DNA from: Anaerolineaceae bacterium
GTDB lineage: Bacteria > Chloroflexota > Anaerolineae > Anaerolineales > Anaerolineaceae
DNA length: 5,151 nucleotides
Direction of reading: 5' to 3'
NCBI GenBank assembly: GCA_028714615.1
Contig: JAQTMA010000282.1
Location: forward strand, 1 to 5,151
Within the stretch, counting starts at the first letter, position 1. Each line of letters begins with the position of its first letter. Under the pieces are notes generated by a model that was not told the origin of the DNA, made no database searches, and worked only from the letters and a program-made list of their open reading frames with translations. The position numbers and the translations under genes were made by a program. This document shows positions 1-4,326 of the stretch, one piece after another.

Positions 1-154
1 GATCAATACTGGCCGAGCCAGAAAGGGCATCCAGCACCCATTGGATCATCGGTCGCCCACCAATTTCCAGCATGGCTTTATAGCCCCCTTGGGTTTCTTC
101 GTAAAGGGGTTCCTTGGGGCGGGGTATGCCCCCGGCAGTTACGATGGCTTGCAT
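1..154 (-). CDS. MobA-like nucleotidyltransferase, N-terminal 51 residues only (runs off left edge)
   Basis: The visible N-terminus begins MQAIVTAGG and continues with KAMLEIGGRPMIQWVLDAL at residues 26-44. This is the signature of the GT-A-fold NTP transferase family (MobA, IspD and sugar-phosphate nucleotidyltransferases). The AGG turn at residues 7-9 binds the nucleotide phosphates, Lys26 matches the conserved lysine, and the GGRPMIQWVL stretch is the usual 'GKPM..W.L' helix start. Such enzymes transfer a nucleotide onto a phosphorylated sugar, alcohol or cofactor in the cytoplasm. The acceptor cannot be told from 51 residues. The segment between the AGG turn and Lys26 is longer than in MobA and lacks its RMG motif, so it is probably not MobA itself. 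The ATG at 154-152 lies 3 bases past the stop of the upstream gene, so the two are surely co-transcribed. An AGGAG sits inside the end of that gene (171-167), 12 bases before the ATG, a rather long spacing that fits coupled translation. Family call is good; function is open. Confidence 0.82.
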   Translation of the reverse strand, partial: MQAIVTAGGIPRPKEPLYEETQGGYKAMLEIGGRPMIQWVLDALSGSASID

Positions 155-157
155 GCT

Positions 158-1084
158 CTAGTTAAGCTCCTGTAAGGCCGGTTTCAGATCCAGACGAGTG
201 ATCAAACGACGTAACTCCTCCAGGTAGGCCTGCGGGTGACGATAGTCCACCGGTTGACTGCGACCAGAAGAGGCTATTAATGCGGCTTCCATGACGTTCG
301 TACCAAAAGATCTGCCTTCAAAAACCGGCGTGGTCGTCACCAGGTATTTCACCCCTGCTCGCCGAAACCGTTCAACATCCTCGGGAGTGGTGGTGTTGGT
401 TACCACCACTCTACCCAGCATCTGAGCGGGCATGTAGCGGGTGATATAGTGGCAATCACCGGCGATGATGTTTGCCCGGTTAAAAACCTTCTCCCAACGG
501 GTTGAGTGGCGTTCCTGATCATTCCCAACCGGGTAAACCCAATTGAATGGGATACGTCCGGCAATTGGCATCAGAATAGCTGCAAGTGTACGGATGTGAC
601 TTTCCTGATAGAGTGGAAAGGGAAGGCCGAGGGTGAAGAGCATATCACCAAATACACAGGGGAAACCGGCTTGAACAAAGGCATGAGCCATCCCCCAGCG
701 GTCCACGGCAGCGGTTAACAGGGTGGTTCGTCCAGTTTTATCCAGATAAGGACCGATGCGATCGTTCAAGAAGGCGGGGATGCCGCTTTCCAAGGTCGTT
801 TTCAAACCATTTCCATCGACGATGGGCGTCGTTTTAATAAAACGTACGATCGAGTGAACCGAATAAAGTGGGTAATACTTGCCGGCTACCATCAAGCCCA
901 GGTCTGTGCCACCCATTCCGAAAGCATCGACTTTGCCATCCAGGTCCCGGTACAAACCTGCAGCTTTTTCCATATCCCCATCCGTTCCAATGCGTTCCAG
1001 GCAGATGGGATCGCCTAGCAGCTCAATCACGATCGATTTGTCTCGATTGGAAGAACCAATACTGATACTGACCGCCCGTTTCAA
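158..1084 (-). CDS. 'Quinate 5-dehydrogenase'-family protein of uncertain function, TTG start
   Basis: A 308-residue soluble protein with no signal peptide or membrane segment. I recognise it as the family databases label quinate 5-dehydrogenase (about 300 residues), from these conserved blocks: SISIGSSNRDK (6-16), ERIGTDGD (30-37), KVDAFGMGGTDLGL (51-64), TPIVDGNGLK (86-95), AVDRWGMA (126-133), VFGDMLFTLGLPFPL (144-158), AGDCHYITRYMP (208-219), VVTNTTTPEDV (227-237) and TTTPVFEGRSFGTNVMEA (250-267). That label is weakly founded: I see no classical GxGxxG dinucleotide loop and no shikimate-dehydrogenase motif, so the reaction should be treated as unknown. The reading frame stays open to an ATG at 1240, but the extra 52 residues are Ser/His/Asn-rich and unlike the family. 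The TTG at 1084-1082 has a GGAGG nine bases upstream and puts the start exactly before the first conserved block. The next gene begins 3 bases after its stop, so this protein probably works in one pathway with a nucleotidyltransferase. Confidence 0.85.
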   Translation of the reverse strand: MKRAVSISIGSSNRDKSIVIELLGDPICLERIGTDGDMEKAAGLYRDLDGKVDAFGMGGTDLGLMVAGKYYPLYSVHSIVRFIKTTPIVDGNGLKTTLESGIPAFLNDRIGPYLDKTGRTTLLTAAVDRWGMAHAFVQAGFPCVFGDMLFTLGLPFPLYQESHIRTLAAILMPIAGRIPFNWVYPVGNDQERHSTRWEKVFNRANIIAGDCHYITRYMPAQMLGRVVVTNTTTPEDVERFRRAGVKYLVTTTPVFEGRSFGTNVMEAALIASSGRSQPVDYRHPQAYLEELRRLITRLDLKPALQELN

Positions 1085-1093
1085 TAAGGCTTC

Positions 1094-1098
1094 CCTCC
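1094..1098 (-). promoter_or_regulatory. Ribosome binding site that fixes the TTG start
   Basis: On the minus strand GGAGG is followed by nine bases and then TTG (1084-1082). Neither the in-frame ATG at 1129 nor the one at 1240 is preserved in the family as I remember it, and no family block lies upstream of this site. It therefore decides for the 308-residue product. Confidence 0.7.
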
Positions 1099-1117
1099 AT
1101 CGTGTGTGGTACAGGCG

Positions 1118-1146
1118 AGTATACCCCATCCCGTGGCTTTCGGTAA
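1118..1146 (-). promoter_or_regulatory. Possible promoter for the leftward gene pair
   Basis: On the minus strand there is a good -10 box TATACT (1123-1118). Seventeen bases further upstream is a poor -35 match TTACCG (1146-1141, three of six bases). Transcription would begin near 1111, giving a leader of about 27 bases that contains the GGAGG site. The position is right, but the -35 box is weak, so the promoter may need an activator or may not be real. Confidence 0.35.
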
Positions 1147-1234
1147 TAGAACTGCACAGCCTGACGAGCAACGCAGAATATTCGATGTTTTGTGAAGAAT
1201 TCTGAGAATGCGAATTTGAATGTACCAATACTAG

Positions 1235-1290
1235 TGACATTCGTCATGCCATAAAGGAGAAAAATCACCCTTCTTAATTGACATTCTTCA
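1235..1290. repeat. Direct repeat TGACATTCkTCA, candidate operator
   Basis: TGACATTCGTCA (1235-1246) recurs as TGACATTCTTCA (1279-1290), one mismatch in twelve, with starts 44 bases apart, close to four helical turns. The second copy overlaps the -35 box of the rightward promoter. The first copy is also a small inverted repeat (TGAC, four bases, GTCA). A third, partial copy starting TGACA lies at 1309-1313, near the expected transcription start. This is the kind of arrangement a repressor could use, but the repeat is short and could be chance. Confidence 0.35.
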
Positions 1291-1305
1291 ACAAAGTCGT
1301 ATAAT
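1278..1305 (+). promoter_or_regulatory. Consensus sigma-70-type promoter of the transporter operon
   Basis: A perfect -35 TTGACA (1278-1283) and a perfect -10 TATAAT (1300-1305) are separated by 16 bases. Transcription should start around 1311-1313, leaving a leader of about 130 bases before the GTG start of the binding protein. A fully consensus core fits the high expression usual for a solute-binding lipoprotein. Regulation, if any, is likely by repression or within the leader, since a core this strong should need no activator. Confidence 0.85.
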
Positions 1306-1428
1306 GGATGACAATTATTTAATCTAAAAACTCCGTTGTACCGGGAGGAGGTGGCTTTCGAATCGTCTGAAACGTCCAGAATGTACCCCAGAATATTACG
1401 ATTATTTGTCCGAATTCATGTGTTCGCT

Positions 1429-1437
1429 AAGGAGGAG
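1429..1437 (+). promoter_or_regulatory. Strong ribosome binding site that fixes the GTG start
   Basis: AAGGAGGAG lies just before the GTG at 1442, with six bases between GGAGG (1431-1435) and the start codon. Earlier in-frame codons (TTG at 1406, ATG at 1418) would read through this site, translate it as Arg-Arg-Arg-Lys, and bury the signal peptide behind an unneeded extension. Confidence 0.9.
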
Positions 1438-1441
1438 AAAA

Positions 1442-1507
1442 GTGAAACGCCAATCCTGGTTTACCCTGGTTGCCCTACTCGTGGTAGCCTCCATGGTGCT
1501 GGCAGCC
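1442..1507 (+). other. Lipoprotein (Sec/SPII) signal peptide, residues 1-22
   Basis: The start MKRQSW gives a short basic n-region (Lys2, Arg3). A hydrophobic core (about residues 7-20) follows, then the lipobox L20-A21-A22-C23. Cleavage before Cys23 (codon 1508-1510) and lipidation would tether the protein to the outer face of the cytoplasmic membrane. There is no Asp at +2, so no sign of the enterobacterial retention signal. Confidence 0.92.
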
Positions 1508-3139
1508 TGCCAGCCCCCCGCAACACCGACCAATGCTCCCATACAACCGACAACGCCCCCGGCAGCAAACTTTAAGCCGTTGGTCGTCTCTGCTCCGGAT
1601 TGCAATTATGGCACTGCAGATAATCCGGCCAAATTGAAATCGATCGAGGCAGTCGACCAATACACGGTCAAATTCACCTTGTGTTCACCTGATCCAGCTT
1701 TCCCCTCCAAGGTGGCGTTCTCCGTCTTTTCGATCGTCAGCCAGACCGCTCTGGATGCAGCCGGTGGTGATTCTGTGAAGCTTAGCGATAAGCCAGACGG
1801 GACAGGACCTTACATGCTTAAGGAATGGGTACGCGGCGATCACATTACCTACGTGGCCAACCCCAACTACTGGGGCGCCCCTCCGAAGGCGAAAACATTG
1901 ATCTTCCGCTGGTCGGCAGAATCTGCCCAACGCTTACTCGAGCTTCAATCCGGCACTGTGGATGGGATCGACAACCCGGCTCCTGAGGATTTCGATAAGA
2001 TCTCAGCGAATACGAATCTCAAACTCTACCCTCGCCCGGCTTTGAACATCTTCTACATCGGTTTCCAGAACACGATGAAGCCGTTCGATAATGAGAAAGT
2101 GCGCCAGGCGCTCGCCATGGCGATCGACAAGAAACGCATCGTCGATAATTTCTACCCCAAAGGCTCCCTGGTTGCCGAACAGTTCGAACCGGAAGTGCTA
2201 AAACCCGGTTACACCGATGGCTTGAAATGGTACGATTTTGATGTAGCAAAAGCCAAGCAGACGCTATCGGACGCGGGATTCCCGAATGGGTTCGAGACCA
2301 CGCTTTCCTACCGCAATGTGGTGCGCGGATACCTGCCCAATCCTGCGCAGGTTGCCCAGGAAATTCAAGCTGAGCTGGCCAATATCAACGTCAAAGTTAC
2401 ACTCAAGGAAATGGAATCGGCCGCCTTCATCGACGCGACTTCTGCCGGTAAAGAACCCATGTACTTGCTGGGTTGGGGCGCCGACTACCCGGATTCGACA
2501 AATTTTGTCGATTACCACTTTGCCAATCCAAACAACCTTCAGTTTGGGACTCCGTTCCCTGACCTGGTGGCCGAGATCAATGCTGCAGCCAAATTGTCCG
2601 ATCCTGCTCAACGGCAGCAGCACTATGACAAGGTCAATGAGCTGATCAAGCAGCACGTTCCCATGGTCCCGGTTGCACACGGCGGCTCTGCTACCGTATT
2701 CAAGGCCGACGTTACGGGAGCGCATGCCAGCCCTCTAACCAACGAAGTTTTTGCGGTCATGCAGCCTGGCACGCGCGAGCAGTTGGTGTGGATGCAAAAT
2801 GGCGAACCAGCGGCGTTGTGGTGCTCGGATGAAACCGACGGTGAGACCTTACGCGGATGCGAAGCGATGTACGACTCTCTGCTGGCATACAAGATTGGCG
2901 GCACCGAAGTCGAACCCGCCTTAGCTCAAAAATATACACCCAATGCTGACCTGACTGAATGGACCTTCAACCTGCGCCAGGACGTGAAATTTGCTTCCGG
3001 CAAGGCGTTGGATGCCAATGACGTGGTTGCTACGTATGCCTCCCAATGGGATGCCTCTAACCCGAATCACAAGGGACGCACCACTACCTTCGAGTACTTT
3101 GGCACCTTCTTTGGCCCGTTCGTCAATGCAAAGAAGTAA
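1442..3139 (+). CDS. Circularly permuted DppA-like family 5 solute-binding lipoprotein
   Basis: A 565-residue extracellular, membrane-anchored substrate receptor of a Dpp/Opp-type ABC importer. Residues 1-22 are a lipoprotein signal peptide with lipobox LAAC (Cys23), followed by a Pro/Thr/Ala linker to about residue 46. The SBP_bac_5 fold then appears in rotated order. Residues 65-440 match the middle and C-terminal part of DppA (VDQYTVKFTL, GTGPYMLKEW at 120-129, NPNYWG at 140-145, VRQALAMAIDKKRIV at 220-234, GWGADYPD at 344-351). Residues 446-562 match the normal N-terminus (LVWMQNGEP, YKIGGTEVEPALAQKY at 483-498, WTFNLRQDVKF at 507-517, LDANDVV at 523-529, NPNHK at 540-544). Together they cover about 490 residues, close to mature DppA (about 507). 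Arg295 and Asp348 align with the dipeptide-anchoring Arg355 and Asp408 of E. coli DppA, which suggests peptides as substrate; this is inferred. Apart from Cys23 there are four cysteines (54, 81, 461, 473). Family certain; permutation very likely; exact ligand unknown. Confidence 0.95.
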   Translation: MKRQSWFTLVALLVVASMVLAACQPPATPTNAPIQPTTPPAANFKPLVVSAPDCNYGTADNPAKLKSIEAVDQYTVKFTLCSPDPAFPSKVAFSVFSIVSQTALDAAGGDSVKLSDKPDGTGPYMLKEWVRGDHITYVANPNYWGAPPKAKTLIFRWSAESAQRLLELQSGTVDGIDNPAPEDFDKISANTNLKLYPRPALNIFYIGFQNTMKPFDNEKVRQALAMAIDKKRIVDNFYPKGSLVAEQFEPEVLKPGYTDGLKWYDFDVAKAKQTLSDAGFPNGFETTLSYRNVVRGYLPNPAQVAQEIQAELANINVKVTLKEMESAAFIDATSAGKEPMYLLGWGADYPDSTNFVDYHFANPNNLQFGTPFPDLVAEINAAAKLSDPAQRQQHYDKVNELIKQHVPMVPVAHGGSATVFKADVTGAHASPLTNEVFAVMQPGTREQLVWMQNGEPAALWCSDETDGETLRGCEAMYDSLLAYKIGGTEVEPALAQKYTPNADLTEWTFNLRQDVKFASGKALDANDVVATYASQWDASNPNHKGRTTTFEYFGTFFGPFVNAKK

Positions 3140-3161
3140 ACCGCGCTAATCACGTACCATT

Positions 3162-3219
3162 TGAAGGTGGGGCATTACCTGGGGAGCACACACCGGCTCT
3201 CCGGCATGCCCCACCTTCA
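3162..3219 (+). promoter_or_regulatory. Strong intergenic hairpin after the binding-protein gene
   Basis: A perfect 14-base-pair stem is formed by TGAAGGTGGGGCAT (3162-3175) and its complement (3206-3219). An inner stem continues it: 3178-3187 pairs with 3196-3204, nine pairs with one bulged T (3180) and one G-T pair, closed by an eight-base loop. No run of T follows, so a classical intrinsic terminator is unlikely. The place, between a binding-protein gene and its permeases, suggests a 3' stabiliser or partial terminator that lets the lipoprotein be made in excess over the membrane subunits. Function is inferred; the structure is plain. Confidence 0.75.
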
Positions 3220-3244
3220 TAGTCTCATTCAATCGTAGATTACC

Positions 3245-4321
3245 ATGATCCAATTTCTTTTCCGGCGGTTACTACTGCTTTTACCCGTGATGATCGGTAT
3301 CCTGCTGGTCACCTTTGCTATCGTCCGTTTGATTCCAGGGGATCCATGTAAGGTGATGTTAGGCGAGCGGGCAACCCCTGCCAAATGCAATGATTTCCGC
3401 CAGCGCTTTGGATTAAATGAAAGCATCCCTGTTCAATTCGTTCGTTATTTGGACAACATTGTCCACGGAGATTTTGGCGTTTCATTGAAAACCGGCCAAA
3501 ATGTGGTCGATATCATTGCCGAGCGCTTGCCGATGACCATCGAACTGAGCATCGCCGCAATGCTATTTGCAACCATCGTGGGGATATTTCTGGGAGTTAC
3601 GGCTGCTATCCGGCGCAACAGCGCCGCAGACGTGACAACCATGCTGGTCGCAAATATCGGCGTATCCATGCCAGTATTCTGGTTGGGATTGATGTTGGCT
3701 TATGTGTTTGCGCTGTTGTTAAAGGGGACGCCATTCTTTATCCCACCTTCTGGTCGATTAACTTCTGGCATGGGGATGACACCTTTAGCACAGTATTGGC
3801 ACATGGCCAACCTGGCGCCAATCCCTAACTTCCTGATTTCGTTTCTATCAAATTCGGTCATCGTGCATAGTATCGTGGTCGGCCGGTTTGACGTGTTAAA
3901 AGACGCGCTCTGGCACTTAATCCTACCTGCCCTGGCCGTGGGTACCATCCCCCTCGCCGTAATTGCCCGCATGTCGCGCTCCAGCCTTCTGGAAGTACTC
4001 GGTCAGGATTACATCCGGACTGCCCGTGCAAAAGGCTTGAAAGAAAGGCTGGTTCTCTTCAAGCACGCCTTCCGGAATGCGCTCATCCCCATCGTGACCA
4101 TCGTTGGTCTGGAAACGGGGGCGTTATTGGCGGGGGCAGTGTTAACGGAGACCGTATTTTCACTTCCCGGAGTTGGAACAGCCCTCATTCAAGGCATCCT
4201 GGCGCGAGATTACCCGGTCGTCCAGGGGTTCACCGTGGTGATTGCTATCATCTTCGTTCTGGTCAACCTCGTGATTGACCTATCCTATGCATACCTGGAT
4301 CCGCGTATCCGGCTGGATTAA
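3245..4321 (+). CDS. dppB: DppB-type ABC transporter permease
   Basis: A 358-residue inner-membrane subunit that pairs with the DppC-type protein to form the translocation channel. The start FRRLLLLLPVMIGILLVTF leads into TM1 (about 10-30), and the family hallmark LIPGDP follows at 29-34. Further membrane segments lie near 99-121, 133-157, 224-242, 287-308 and 328-349. The EAA loop that docks on the ATPase is at 255-282 (YIRTARAKGLKERLVL, HAFRNALIP). The end, SYAYLDPRIRLD, is typical. It is longer than a plain DppB, mainly because of a segment at 161-222 between TM3 and TM4 that includes an extra hydrophobic stretch (193-213). Its only cysteines, Cys35 and Cys48, both fall in the first extracytoplasmic loop. 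An in-frame stop (TAG, 3236-3238) lies two codons upstream, so the ATG is the first possible standard start. No good ribosome binding site precedes it, which suits a lower yield than the lipoprotein. The symbol means family level; oligopeptide or other ligands remain possible. Confidence 0.93.
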   Translation: MIQFLFRRLLLLLPVMIGILLVTFAIVRLIPGDPCKVMLGERATPAKCNDFRQRFGLNESIPVQFVRYLDNIVHGDFGVSLKTGQNVVDIIAERLPMTIELSIAAMLFATIVGIFLGVTAAIRRNSAADVTTMLVANIGVSMPVFWLGLMLAYVFALLLKGTPFFIPPSGRLTSGMGMTPLAQYWHMANLAPIPNFLISFLSNSVIVHSIVVGRFDVLKDALWHLILPALAVGTIPLAVIARMSRSSLLEVLGQDYIRTARAKGLKERLVLFKHAFRNALIPIVTIVGLETGALLAGAVLTETVFSLPGVGTALIQGILARDYPVVQGFTVVIAIIFVLVNLVIDLSYAYLDPRIRLD

Positions 4322-4326
4322 GTCTT

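Larger units (their letters stand above)
1085..1441. other. Divergent non-coding region between the two operons
   Basis: These 357 bases hold no convincing gene. From left to right they contain the ribosome binding site and candidate promoter of the leftward pair, a near-perfect 12-base direct repeat (1235 and 1279), a consensus rightward promoter (1278-1305), and a leader of about 130 bases for the solute-binding protein. The leader carries an orphan purine-rich GGGAGGAGG at 1343-1351 with no start codon at a usable distance, as well as the true ribosome binding site at 1429-1437. I recognise no riboswitch or T-box in it. Short open frames across the region have no family-like sequence and are treated as chance. 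Confidence 0.7.

Noticed and set aside
868..1205. Rightward open frames opposite the start of the leftward gene
   Set aside because: They are antisense shadows; the minus-strand frame has clear family motifs, while these give Pro/Ser/Arg-rich sequence with no domain.
1085..1240. N-terminal extension of the leftward 308-residue protein up to ATG 1240
   Set aside because: The 52 added residues are Ser/His/Asn-rich without family motifs, and a GGAGG nine bases before TTG 1084 puts the start at the first conserved block.
1406..1441. Earlier TTG (1406) or ATG (1418) start for the solute-binding protein
   Set aside because: Both would translate through the strong AAGGAGGAG site and put extra residues before a complete lipoprotein signal peptide that starts naturally at GTG 1442.
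1336..1575. Small rightward open frame of about 79 codons overlapping the leader and signal-peptide region
   Set aside because: It overlaps the certain lipoprotein gene in another frame, its sequence resembles no family, and the purine-rich site at 1343-1351 has no start codon at a usable distance.
2264..2725. Leftward open frame of about 153 codons inside the binding-protein gene
   Set aside because: It is antisense to a strongly conserved part of the binding protein and has no recognisable protein features.
1442..3139. Binding protein as a fusion of two truncated proteins or an assembly error
   Set aside because: The frame is unbroken, each block of the fold occurs once, both segments match the same DppA-like family, and their sum is a full-length fold. 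Long reads could still confirm it.
3162..3219. Reading the intergenic hairpin as a classical rho-independent terminator
   Set aside because: The stem is followed by ATAGTCTCATTC, not a T-run, and the permease genes of the same transporter start 26 bases later without a visible promoter.
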